Source: Lepidurus packardi
Lineage: Eukaryota > Arthropoda > Branchiopoda > Notostraca > Triopsidae
Assembly (NCBI GenBank): GCA_023053545.1
Contig: JAKZAN010000004.1
Span: 3,720,001 to 3,784,000, forward strand
Direction: 5' to 3'
DNA length: 64,000 nt
Below the pieces are notes generated by a model. It saw nothing but the letters and a program-made list of their open reading frames with translations. It was not told where the DNA came from and did no database searches. Both the position numbers and the translations under genes were made by a program. Positions 1 through 11,772 of the stretch are shown here, one piece after another. Position 1 is the first letter of the stretch; each line of letters begins with the position of its first letter.

Positions 1-3000
1 CATAACCGAATGTTGCCGAAAATCTTTCTCCTTCTTCTTCAGACATGGTTATAAAAAGTGAATAAAAAAAGAAGACGATAAGTAGGATAATGAATCTGGA
101 AATTTACTACTTTGTTTACCCGACAACTCGAAGGTAGACAAAGCAAGGCTATTCCATGCTCCCAAAAACAAATTCGTTCAGTACACGAACAAAAGCAGAA
201 CACCCTTGAAAATGCCTTAGGCAACGTGAAACAATCATAGAAATTTAAAATACTTGTACGGAGACAGAATAAAACCGAGAAGACTTCTATTGCAGTTTTT
301 CCTCAGCAGACATAAAAGCTTGCTGGAGTCACCCTAATCTCTCGCCTGGGCGGAGTATAAAAAGTGCTTCATCATTTGTTAATTTTTTTAAAATCTGGAG
401 GCCTTACAGTAAATTTTGTTGGCCTAGACAAAGCTTCTGCTCCCAGTATCATCAAAACTTGGACCTAAAGTTTTAATTGACCTTGAATGAAGATTCTGAC
501 ATATTTCAAGCTGGGTAGCTTTCTAGATTGTAGCTTTGGTTTGGCTCTGCATCAAGAAGAACGTCTAAATCCGTAACATATTTGGCAATGGGTCCCTTTC
601 CTTCGAATACCTTGATTTTCCCTACCGCACGTTGACTCCTCGCGTAACTTTTAGGAACGCCTCTTAAATTCATTACGATTCGTAACGTAAGCACGAGAGG
701 GTCGCGAAAGAGAAACAAAAAGCTCGACAGTCACATGTTGAGAAAACGCAAGTAGCACGCAGTCCCTTTTGCTTCTTGCTTCTCCGGTACAAACTTGCAT
801 GTTATGTCGATCAATACGGTAGAAAATTCGCCGCATTGGTAACAATTTCCTGCATATCCCCATATAGCCACCCGCATGAGTGAAGTTGCCAAGTGACACT
901 TAATTGAACAACTATGATTTCAGTTCACTTCTACTGTTGGTCGTAGATCGTTTTTGGAAAACGGTTTCGGATTTCATGCTTATAATTACAGATATATACA
1001 GGTGATGACGTAGCACATACTTTATTGTATATACGACAGTTTTTAAGCTTGAGTTTTGGTATCCATGGATTATGGAGTACATAAGGATCAGTGCTAAAAC
1101 CAGATCAGGGATTTATGAACGTCGTGGTAACACAAGATTTGGGAATTTCTTATACTGGACATTGAGAAAGCAATTCACATTTGACACACTTTTTCAAGGA
1201 AAACACAATATACCGAAATCTATATTCACCTATGATAAGAGAACCAATTTAGTCCCTCTAATACTTGCGTCTCGGATTTAGTGATAGGAAGGTGCGAAGT
1301 TGACGATTATGCTTTGATATAGGTCAGGGTCCTCGAAACCAAATACCGTGCTTCCTTACGTGGATTGTCAATTCTAACATTCACATTGAACCCTCTACCC
1401 TTTTTTTTCTCATGCTAAGTGAAAAACTATTTACCAAGCTAAAAATACATACTGATAAAGGTTTCTGTCTTTCAAGAGCACATTTATGTATATCTATAGA
1501 CACAAGGAAGACAAATCAACCTTCTCAATACGGAAAGTCAAGCGTTTATACCGTATATAGTGCGTGCAACGCAAATTTGTTGCCGTGCCTCTTGCGAATA
1601 AGTCTATTTTCCATAATTCATACGACGTTGCCAACTTAACGTTTCCCCAAACAAGGATGCTTGATGGCTATGCAAAACCAGAAAAAAATAATAATCCAAC
1701 ACTGTAAAAAAAAATTCCACAAATTTACACATTAATTTGTATTACAATATTCATTGTAGCACCGTTTACCACGTTTTAATTGTAATAACACATATTTCAA
1801 CAGAATGACGAATTATCTCATTATGTTGTAATGTTACGATTTTGTCGTAATGATATAAAGTCTTTCTTGGCAGAAAAGATCCCAGAATTATAAGAATGTT
1901 TTGCATCAGGGTACGACCAACGCACTGTCTTCATTAAGTGTTTTCTTGTTGTTCTCGCCCCATGACGTACTGTAGATGTTTTGCTGAAGAGAAGAGCAAA
2001 AATACTTTAGAAAAGAAAGCCTAATGCTAAAAGCTAACCCCTTTTCATTTTCTAATGCAAAAACGTAATTACGTAATCGTTGACGTTCCTTACGACCCCA
2101 TGGAAAATGACGGCGGAAAGAACCTTGACAAGAGTTATTTGATCACCTCAAGGCGTCTTGCAGCTTCTTTGCTTGTCTCAATGTACAGACTGCTTCTCTA
2201 TCAAATAAGATTACAAGAGAACTACACTTTTGCTAGAAGGCAAGATGATTGTGTTGCTTTGCGCTATAACCTGCTTCCAAATCAGAGAAGCATACCCAAA
2301 TCTATCCGAACCAAGAGAAAAAACTAATCCGAAGCAAGAGAAAAAATCTATCAAAGGAAAATTTTTATTTGCTTTACATACTAATTTTACCCAACAACAC
2401 ACAACTCATTTCTCATCAGGAGTCATTTGGCTAACGGTCATGGTAACGGCGTCAATGACGCATGAATTTAGGGAGTAATGGTAGTTTCAAATAGCAAGCG
2501 AGATCTTGTGCAGCAGAGGCCGATTGTTATAAAGTTCAGAGAAATAACCATCTGCAAAGCAATGTGGAGTCAAGTCGTCCAGTAGCTAAACAAACACAGA
2601 AGCAAAGCGGTAAGAGATCGATTTAACCTGGTCATAAAAAGTGGTTTTACGAGCAATCCGAGATCATTACTTTTGTTTGGCAAATGTGTCATTCTACAAC
2701 CAAGTCAAGGGTATGCAGGGCTTTCTTTTTGTCACCTCGATTTCCACTGTTTATAAAATCACAACGCTACCTCAATACATGAGGCACAAACATAGCTTTT
2801 CTTTAACGAAAACTAGTTCATAGTCCAAAACCCCTATTGCTATTGTTCAGGTAGTGCCTGACATCGTTAGATGTGGGAGGGAGTACAATTACGTGTACCT
2901 CTGCACGTGAGGTGCCTTTTCAATCCCGTTTCAAGATGAGCCCTTAATTCACACAACCAGCAGTTATATCAACCATACTTTTCACTCCCCCCAGTAAATC

Positions 3001-6000
3001 AGAAAAAATGAATTAAAAAAAAATCTATCAAAGGAAATGACGGGTTCGTTAGCGTCATATCCTTACCAAATCGTCTTGGGTTGTAGCTATAGCTTGCAAC
3101 CAGCTTTTAGTTGGGGAACACCTCTTCAAACCTTCGTTTGCGACATTAGCAATGTGACGACTTGAACTAAACATTGTGGTTTTCTTTCCTTTCGCTTGAC
3201 TCATTTCTGAGCTTAAAAAAAGGCTATCTAGCATTCAAATCCGAAGGGCCTTTAAAACAACCGATTCTCAAATAATCAGAAAACAACACAACAAAACTTC
3301 GGTGTTCCCTACAACATAAAAGGAACCAAAATAGTAGTGAACAAAATGTTTGTAGCATTTGCCAAGCCTTTTGCCTTGAAAAGACGAGGAAGGTTCTGTT
3401 GCTAAGCCAATCCCTCATCTCACAGACGTACCTCCTTTTACTTCGAAGATACGCCAGAGGAACATCACCTGAAAGGATTAACAATGATACAAAATTAGGG
3501 AATTGATTAAAATCATACAAAATTACTTGGAAGGCTTTCCAATCCTCTAAGGCGGTAGCCCAGCAACAGTGAAATTGAGCAACAGTCTTGCACTGTATAT
3601 ACGTATAGTATTCCTCGATCAATATCTTGGTTATGCACTCGGAACCCATGCACACTGTCGAAGCCAAAATTGCTACAGAATTCATGCGAATGAAAACAAG
3701 GATGTCTTCGAGTTGCCATGCAGGGGAAAATACTGGCTGCTAGGTTTGGTGAACACCTGAAATGTATACAAACAAACAGAAAGCAAAAACAAGCTAGGAA
3801 AAGGAAAAATACATCCCATTACATAACAAGTTCCTTTGGTTATGGATATCAGATTACCTCAGCTTAACTACCTATTCACGTCACATTTCAAATTCTTAAC
3901 TTCTTTCAGCCTACATCAGTGGCGATACTTCAACTCAAATTGCCTTAGAAATAAACAACAAAACTATAAACAATCCTGGACGATAAAAAAAGGTAAATTG
4001 AATGAGCATTTAAAACGCGAGACTTTGCATTAAATTACACGAGGAAGTATACACATATGTAAGAATATTAATCAAGGTCAAGGCCAGCGACCACGCAGCT
4101 GGTTATATATGGCTACGGCTCCAGTGCCCAAGGATAAAAAGATATAAAAAAAAGTAAGAAAAACGGACTCGACAAGCATGTTTTGCATACGGAATATAAT
4201 TTCTTTCCCGAGAGTACTAAAGAAAGTGTTCTATAACTAAACAATAAATAAGACTGATGCCGGTACCAGAATGCCAGGGTTTGATGAGTAAAAAGTAAAG
4301 AATAGATATCGATATCCGAAGGATAAGACCCTATTAAAACTACTACACAAAACGGACGTTTCTTTTTATTAGCCTAATATGAAATATCTGTTTTACTTGG
4401 AGATCAGTTTTTGCCAACTAATCTATCATTGAACTTCGTACCCAATCCGGCTCATTATAGTGATGCTTTGGGCTTTTGTCTCCAAATCTAACCTTCGACA
4501 TGGATAATAGTGATAATAAAAATGTAGATATTATGACACGTGGCACGATAAGATACTTGACAGAGCCAAGAGATCAAAGACATAGTAGTGCATAATTAAA
4601 AAGTTCAATGTTGGGCCATTGTTTTTTAGCTGAAAAGGCTCATTCGTTTCAACCAAGTTCAGTTTATTGGCTGCTTACACAATACGTTCTCACAATTCCG
4701 GATTTCAGCTTAGAAAGTTTTGCAATAACGAGTAGGATTTCCTCTATTAGTATGAAAAAAGTGGGGGAAAAGGCCCTATAAAAAAAATCGTTAAAAACAT
4801 TCGACACCCTTTTCCGGTCTGCGCCCCCCTTTAAGGCGCGTCATAAATTAAACCTTACCTTATTCTATTATGTGTTTCCAAAGTTTTCAATCTCCTAATA
4901 TTTAAATTTATTATTAAAAAAAAGTTTCCCTTACTTCCTAATTTTGTTTTCAGATAACGTGCAACTAAATTAAGCTCACAGAGGGTAGTAGATATGTATA
5001 ATAAAAATTTCCTTTATGAGTTGTATCATTCGTAACAGTTCGTGAGTACGAAGAAGTACCACACACAAAACTGACGACCACAAGAGGGAACATAACAAAT
5101 GGACGTCATCATGTACCCCTCACGACCGCATTATACAGCAATGAACTCCGTCAAGAATATATTTCTGTTCTTTACACATTTTTTCTGGGTCTTTTCTATA
5201 ACCCACAAAAGAGATAGTGAAAGAAAGATAAGAAAAGAAAAAAGAAAAGAAATAGGCAAGGTTATATAGGCATAAAAAGATTTAGTCCATAGGACTCCGT
5301 TAAAATGAACGCTTCCCTTTTTATGTTCAATGGCCAAATCTTGGCAAGGATTCCTCGATTCTTCGATTTGACAACATTGATTGTGCAGTATTAACCGATT
5401 TTAACGCCAAGCCTCATTTCCATCACAATTTTTTACCACTCCAATAACAGTTTTACAACTCCCCGAAACTGTCGCCCAAATATTAACAATTGTCATTGGT
5501 TTTTGGTTTTTTCATCCACTGATTTGAAAAATGCAAATTAATCTTTCACCTACGCGAAAAAACGGAATTGCACATTTGAAAACTGCCATGTCCTATCCAT
5601 TATTTTATTGTATTTGTAAGAGAAAATCCTGCTTGACGTTTTATGCTCAGAGCAATGCGCGTTCATATCCACCCATGCAGAGCACTGCGCGCGTCTCGCG
5701 GTAGATTGGGTGTAACAGGTTAAGCTATAATACAGGAGTCAAATATTTGTACACTTCTTAATTAAACCTTAATTTAATTTCAGCTTACACCTAACAAAAA
5801 ATTAATCAATGTACTACAGTATAAGGACGTCAGAAAAACAAAATTATGTCTTAGCCAAAAGTATATATGTAAGCTGACCAAGTTGAATGAGAAATATATG
5901 CTCCCAAAAATGTGCGAAATACGCTATAACTTAATCGACTCCTAAACTAAGCTTGGTGTGCCCTCGTTTGCGCTTTAGATCCTGCTAAAATTCACAAAGT

Positions 6001-6049
6001 ATGATAAGCGCAAGCTAAAGGGGCAAAATGACAAGCTCAGAGCGAAGTG
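1..6049. other. AT-rich stretch with no supported gene
   Basis: I found no gene here that I can defend. Open frames are short and lack splice-consistent extensions, family motifs or convincing composition. The longest is 153 codons on the minus strand at 3224-3685, and it resembles nothing I know. A 77-codon plus-strand frame starting at an ATG at 2245 begins with a signal-like hydrophobic stretch but has no other support. Homopolymer runs and AT-rich spacer are common. Given how well small multi-exon genes hide in this DNA (see 6416-6914), an undetected small gene is possible. Confidence 0.5.
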
Positions 6050-6087
6050 CCGCTGGTTGCATATACTGACGTATATGCAACCAGCGG
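6050..6087. repeat. perfect 16-bp inverted repeat (hairpin)
   Basis: The arm CCGCTGGTTGCATATA (6050-6065) is followed by the 6-nt loop CTGACG and the exact reverse complement (6072-6087). It lies about 330 bp downstream of the stop of the minus-strand gene at 6416-6914. It could be a cruciform or a small foldback remnant; no target duplication was identified. Confidence 0.8.
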
Positions 6088-6415
6088 AATTACAAACCAT
6101 AAAATGTCGTTATAAGTACCAAAGCCAAAAGTTAACAAAGACATAACGGTGGACTTTATAAGCGTACCAAACGTGTCCCAAAGCTGAAATAATATTTTTC
6201 GAACTATACATTAAAAACCAAGCAGGCACTTTTTAATTAATGGGACATATTGCTAAATCTACGAGTCCTACTTGTTTTTTCATTCCGTGTTTTACGTGTC
6301 TACTTCAGTCTGTTAGCTCAACATGTACAACTTTTTCCTGGAAACTACTATAATGTTTATCTCTGTCCGTATTTTAACAAGCTGTTTAGTAACTTTTCAT
6401 GATATACAGTGATAT

Positions 6416-6914
6416 CTAATCTTCAGAGCATGTATTACAACCTGTTGAGAATGCACTATAATCTGGGGGGAATGTATTACAATCTGCTGAGAATGTTGTA
6501 TTAGTTATACTTTCCAACTCTATGTTTTCATACGTAATCACATCATCAGACTGACAATCTTTGGGCGAAGATTCCTCAACAATCGATTTTGAAAGGTCCA
6601 CATCTTTAACCTCGCTATAACTAGTCTAAAATAAAGGCCTGAAGTTAGTTTCACATAATGCTTTTCTATACTTGTTTGAAAAATGTGGAGAGGGAGTAAC
6701 GTGGTGCCTGGCGTGCTCGCCTCGGTTCTATGTCTTCTTTTCGTTGAAACAGTTCGCAAGGACAAAGGTGCCAATATTGAGCACTAAGTGCAAAAGCAAT
6801 ACCTACAAAATGCAAACATTAATCCTATATACATATCGTTACGTGATTAAAAACAAATAAGATAAACCTACCTAGAAAAACCAATAGACCTGCAAAAATA
6901 AAGAACTGCAACAT
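6416..6914 (-). CDS. small single-pass membrane protein with CPC and tyrosine motifs (paralog 1)
   Basis: I do not recognise this family. The model has three exons read on the minus strand: 6914-6872, 6802-6672 and 6625-6416. Splice sites are GT-AG, phases agree (1, then 0), and together they code 127 residues. Residues 2-22 are a hydrophobic membrane segment. A juxtamembrane CPC follows, a possible palmitoylation site. Then come a basic region, an APRYSLSTFF block, and a tail with SYSEV and TYENIEL, which look like phosphotyrosine docking motifs. The last 30 residues contain a small internal repeat (CNTF/CNTC). A paralog with the same exon phases lies at 9276-9770. The ATG at 6914 may not be the true start: the frame is open further upstream and an ectodomain exon may be missing. 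The match between two independent copies makes the gene likely real. Confidence 0.55.
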
Positions 6915-7350
6915 GTCTGCAATGCTTACACAATTTAAGTACCTGCAGTGCGTACGCTATTTATTTAAAGTTACAGTGACTGCGATTATATTTACTTGCG
7001 GAAATGAACTTTCAAAATTAGCTCCTTTGGAAGCGAACATAAGGATCACTACTGGCACGCGAGTAGTTTGATAGATCTTTCTTGGTTCTGCTGATTTCAC
7101 CTAAGCGTAGAAGAAAAAAGCGCAGAAGGAAACGGAATTTGGTTTCCTGTTCTTTGTTCAGGAGCTTGACTTATTGCCTAAAACTCGGTTATCCACTGCT
7201 CATGTCACATTTATATTCGTAAATGGCTTACAACTTACTAGTGAACGCTATAGATCAGGAACCACAAGTAACACACAACTCAGTTTGTATATTACAATTG
7301 AAAGATACTCAAGAACTGGCAAGTTATTAACGAATTACTGCAAGTTAGTA

Positions 7351-7386
7351 ACCCGGCCGATAACTTCTATAGCTGCACGGCCGGGT
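7351..7386. repeat. short GC-rich inverted repeat
   Basis: ACCCGGCCG (7351-7359) and CGGCCGGGT (7378-7386) form a 9-bp stem with an 18-nt loop in otherwise AT-rich DNA. Its function is unknown. Confidence 0.6.
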
Positions 7387-7609
7387 AACAAGGGAGCAAA
7401 ATACAATTAGTCTAGGTGTATTATCAAAGAGGTGTATTATCAAAATCGAAGGTCCGATTTTCAATACGCTAATAGGTTAAGGCGCTAGCTCTCCGGCCAG
7501 CTGTCCGCCCTTGTTATAAGAATAGGAAAATGTGAAAATTGGCGTAAAGGGGCGGAGTTTAAACCGCTAAATAATTAATTACTAGGTTAATATGCATAAT
7601 TGTCATAGG

Positions 7610-7893
7610 CAGGCCCGTACCCAGGATTTTTTTTCGGGGGGGGTTTTAACCCGAGAACTTGAAATCCTATTTTTGTCGTATACCATATTTCCGGTAAGGA
7701 AAGGGGGATACGAAAAAGGAGAAAAGTTATCGCGTTGTTCGAGCTTCAAAAAGGTCAAACAAAACCAAAGCTCAATTTGAAATAAGCTTCTCAAGTACAT
7801 ATGCTAGAAAAACGTATATTTTTCATTTGCGGAAACATTTCGGGGGGGGGTTAAACCCCCCGAACCCCCCCCCCCCCCCTGGGTACGGGCCTG
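7610..7893. mobile_element. hAT-type MITE with 8-bp target duplication
   Basis: This 284-bp element has perfect 16-bp terminal inverted repeats CAGGCCCGTACCCAGG (7610-7625 and 7878-7893). It is flanked by an exact 8-bp direct repeat GTCATAGG (7602-7609 and 7894-7901). Eight-base duplications and CAG...CTG ends are typical of hAT elements. Long G and C homopolymers lie just inside the ends. There is no coding capacity, so it is a non-autonomous MITE. Confidence 0.85.
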
Positions 7894-8978
7894 GTCATAG
7901 GGGTTCTTAAGCCAGAACATGTAGTTTAATCTCTTCTATAACACATATTTTTTCATTTTGAAACCTTACTCCCCCTTTACGGCTTTGGATTTTACCTCAA
8001 AATACAACTTCGTAAATATTGCATTGTTTTATACTAATTTTTTAAAGTTCGCCATTTAAAGAAAGTCGTCATTCACAATAAGAATTCATGACAAGTTAGC
8101 GAGAAGGGGGGCGCTGATTTTCCCTTTGCCCTGGGCGCCGTCGACCCTCGTTACGCCAGTGTCGCTAACCGCTAGTCGGTCCGTTAAGCTCGCAAAATTT
8201 AATTGTAGTAAAATCCCATAGTAAAATATAGTCTTGATTAAGAGCCTCAATGATTCATTTTCTTTGGATTAGTCTTTTCGCATCGCTTTTCATTTCGTTA
8301 TCGTTATTTGCCATTATTATTTGCGAATAGGATGCACAAAAATGCTGTTGCGCCAGAAGGATTGTGAAGAAGAAAATTTGTGACAACTTATTATGTATTT
8401 TAAAAACTTAATGAACTATTTAGTGTATGTATGAGTATTTTATGGGTATATGGTTGGCTTGTATGACGATGACTTTTGTAAAGTGGTTGTTGATTACTTA
8501 TGTTTCTTGTTTGTATATTCTTACTATGGTTTTTGCGCATGTTTTTGCGCTTTTACATTTTGACTTATCCATATTTTTGCATTTTGTCTTTTATATTTTT
8601 GACTTGAATGTTTTTTGTATGTTTGACTGAATGTACGGAGAAAACACAGATTTTAAAACAATAAACAAAATCAATAAATAAAATATACGATATCCCCCCC
8701 CCCCGTTTTTCCTTTCCCCAAAACCTGTTCCTGTACCCCCCCCCACCCTTCCTAGCCCTATCCTTGTGCTAGTACAATTTTTTTAAAGTAGTGACAGTGT
8801 ACAATCGTATATTTAATTATTTAATAAAGCCCGAAGCAATAGACGCGAGCCTACGCCAGTTTACCAATGAAAGTAAAATATACGGCTTAAAAATTAATAT
8901 CCAATAATATTTCAGTCGGCAAAAAGTAGAGAATATAAACGCTAATTTATGGCGCTAAAAAAAGAAAAAAAAAAGCTT

Positions 8979-9080
8979 TTTTGAGAGTTGGAAAAACCCG
9001 ATTTTTTTGGGTTTATATTTACCCCATTTTTGAGAGTTAGAAAATACCCATTTTGGGGGATTATATATATACCGTTCTTA
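8979..9080. repeat. imperfect tandem duplication, about 50-bp unit
   Basis: Two adjacent units both begin TTTTGAGAGTT(G/A)GAAAA and continue through a CCC/ATTTT/GGG run into a TTTATAT stretch, with several differences. The context is AT-rich spacer. It looks like replication slippage or the remnant of an old element. Confidence 0.55.
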
Positions 9081-9275
9081 GGATTGAACCCCCATTAAAA
9101 TTTTAGGGGTTTAAAGTAACCGCTATCTGGTGCCTTCGCTTTTCTGTGGTTTTTTTCCCTCTATAAAAGGGGGAAGTTTTTAACAGTGTGTGATAAACTC
9201 ACTTTAAAGGACACGTTTACAGATTCCACAGCGTTATTATTGTACGTGTCATATTATTCATGTACATAACTTAGT

Positions 9276-9770
9276 TCAATTTATCTTTGTAGTGCTAGAA
9301 TCAGCAACCGTATGGATTATTGCACTATACCTAGGCGGTGGTTCTTCTAAGTTTGAATTGGAATTGTCCCATTCTTGTATTTCGGCGTAACTAGGCTGTT
9401 AAGCAAGATTTGTAGCACATTAGGTTGTTACAATGTTCAGTACTTAGCTTACTTTTCTGAAGAACGTGTACATGGAGTAACGTGGAGGAAGGCTCCTTCT
9501 TCGATTTTGTACTTGCTCTTCCAATTGTTCCTCGACTTGAGGTACTGTACAAGGACACGGGCAGCAGAATCGAAAAATCATTAGAATACAAACACCTGAG
9601 AAAGTGAGTATACTGTGACGTTAGTTACTGTCTTAAGCTTCACTACACAACTTACACGTTGCAATGAATAATGACGCAATTAAGTACCAAGTGTCTGTAC
9701 TATATAAAAGCTCGGTTAGTGTTTTAAAATGTACGTGAAATTTCCTGTTTTTACATATTGTCCATGGAAA
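9276..9770 (-). CDS. small membrane protein with PPRY and tyrosine motifs (paralog 2, 5' end unresolved)
   Basis: Three phase-consistent exons are seen on the minus strand: about 9770 or 9744 to 9656, 9595-9453 and 9395-9276 (TGA stop). The first codes a hydrophobic segment beginning WYLIASLFIAT that continues across the splice. The second gives the cysteine cluster FCCPCPC, an acidic stretch and PPRYSMYTFF. The third gives PSYAEIQEWD and a PPPRYSAI motif. The order TM, CPC, PRYS..TFF, SY(S/A)E(V/I) matches the gene at 6416-6914, with identical intron phases, so these are tandem paralogs about 2.5 kb apart. PPxY-type motifs usually bind WW-domain (Nedd4-like) proteins and YxxV/I sites bind SH2 domains; those roles are inference. 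An ectodomain exon with cysteines may lie at 9860-9990, but I could not phase it with confidence. Confidence 0.55.
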
Positions 9771-10445
9771 CTTGTAATTAATAATTCGCAGTCAAATTTC
9801 GTTCGTCGAAGACCAATACAACTACAGAACCGACTTACAAACCATATTCACACGAATGGCTGTGTATCTTTACACATACGTGAAGAACGAACAAAATGCC
9901 AGGAAACATATGTGGTTTCCTGTGCGTTACGTACAATATCTTCAATCCAATATACACCAAACTGATGACATTTACAAACTGCAAAAAAAATAATCCTGGT
10001 ACTAGTTTATGCCAACAGAAATTGTAAAATTACAATCAAAACTTGAATAATGTAATACTGAAATAAAGTGGGAAGATAATTCAGGACTGTAATTTGAGAA
10101 ATTACAATACAGACTTCGTAAACGTAACGAGACTGCAACGTAAGAAATCTCAAATGGGAATAGCATATTTGACAAACACTACAAAAACAATACCTTTCTC
10201 GTATTTGTGAGATTTTATGTCCCTGCGTTTAATCTCTAATCCAAAGAGTCGGAGACAAATTACGGCAAAAGGAGTTAATTTCTACACAGCAAAGTTTGTG
10301 TGCTGAAAAAGTTCCCGCTAAAACGGTTTCAAACGCCATCTGGCATGAGCATCCGTTAATGAATTGTCAGTATATAACATTGTTATTTCGACAGCAGGTC
10401 CAAATATTTTTAAGCTTCGTGTACATTATAGAAAATTTGTTTGTT

Positions 10446-11583
10446 ATGGCACCGCCGGTTTTAGCCCCCTTGCCTCCAGTTCTAAAGCCTATTCAGCATT
10501 ATCTCAAAACTTCTAGTGAGCACGATGGCCGTGATCCAGTTATTGCTTACTGGTGTAAGTTGCATATATCTTAACACTAACAAAAGTTTATCTTACGGTC
10601 GACCTGTAAGTCAAAAGCCTTGAAATATTTATGATTTATCATCTAGGTCGTTTGTACGCTTTGCAACAAGGATTGAAATTGGACAGAAAGTCGAAAGAAA
10701 GTTTGGCAGTTCTTTTGGTTTTGATGGATTGGCTTGAGCAAGAGAAGAAAACTATTCAACCTAGCGAAGCTGTCAGTAATGAAATGGTTGCGCAAGCCCA
10801 TCTGGAAAATCATGCTTTAAAGCTTTTTCAGTGGGCTGATTCTGAAGATCGAGCTTCTCATTTCAACAAGTATTTTAAAAAGATTAAATACTTTTAAAGG
10901 CATGAAATAGTATACAATTCATTGATGAAATGATAGAATGCATCGTATGTTCTACCTTGTATGTTTCTCTTTAATGTGTATTTTGGAAGCTATTAAAAAG
11001 AAGTACAAAAGTTAATGTATGTATCTGTAGGAATGTGGTCAAAGCGTTTTATACAGCTGGGATGTTGATGGACGTATTGACAACGTTTGGAGATTTACCC
11101 GAAGACATTGCTCATCACCGCAAGTACGCCAAATGGAAAGCCGCCTACATACACAATTGTCTCAAGAACGGCGAAACTCCGATTCCAGGTCCGCAAAGTG
11201 ACATGGAAGATGAATTTTCAGGTTTGGATCTCGGCAATCCGAATTCTAACGAAAATCGAGCTCCCCCTCAGCAACCCCAAGATCTTGGTTTTCAACCTTT
11301 TCAACCTTACCCTCCGAATCCTGCAAAACAACCATCGCCTACTAATTTTGAACAACCTATATTCCCTTTTAATCCGCCTCCCCGACCGCATATTCAACCT
11401 CCTGAGACTGAAACATGTAGTCATGTGACCCCTTCTAATACTACATTATCTGCTGATCAGTTAACACGAGCTGGAAAGCTATGCAAATTTGCAGGGAGCG
11501 CTTTAAATTATGAAGACGTACCTACGGCAATTGAAAACTTGGAGAAGGCCCTGCGATTGTTGAAAACCGGTCATGAGAATTGA
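10446..11583 (+). CDS. VTA1: Vacuolar sorting protein VTA1/LIP5 homolog
   Basis: VTA1 (LIP5) is the cofactor that binds and activates the VPS4 ATPase to recycle ESCRT-III at multivesicular endosomes. Three exons, 10446-10554, 10647-10869 and 11031-11583, code 294 residues, close to the about 307 of human LIP5. Residues 1-165 form the helical MIT-like Vta1 domain, with conserved blocks such as LPPVLKPIQHYL and the signature YIHNCLKNGETP (about residues 150-161). A proline- and glutamine-rich linker follows. The C-terminal 45 residues contain the VPS4-binding helices, with the conserved A..CKFAGSALNYEDV segment. The ATG at 10446 matches the family start. A polyadenylation signal AATAAA lies at 11697-11702. 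The gene converges on ORC3, with only 189 bp between stop codons. Confidence 0.93.
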
Positions 11584-11772
11584 GCCTAAAATGGGGTATA
11601 CTTTTTTTTCTTTGTCCCTATACTACATATTGTACAGCAGAACAGTATAACTTGTCCTGCTTTTAATTTTCTGTGCGCTTATGTGATACATAGTAAAATA
11701 AAAGCATCCACGCGAAATTTGTAACGAGCTATTTCAATAAACTTAAAGCAGTACGACAGAACAAAACATACT

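Noticed and set aside
2245..2478. 77-codon plus-strand frame with a signal-like start
   Set aside because: The hydrophobic start is followed by low-complexity Lys/Gln sequence and a second hydrophobic run. There are no cysteines in the mature part and no promoter, so it is too weak to call.
3224..3685. 153-codon minus-strand frame
   Set aside because: No recognisable domain, odd composition with many Trp and Phe, no splice-consistent neighbours, and another overlapping frame on the same strand. Most likely chance.
8427..8630. 67-codon highly hydrophobic frame
   Set aside because: A by-product of a T-rich tract giving Phe, Leu, Tyr and Val runs; no flanking gene structure.
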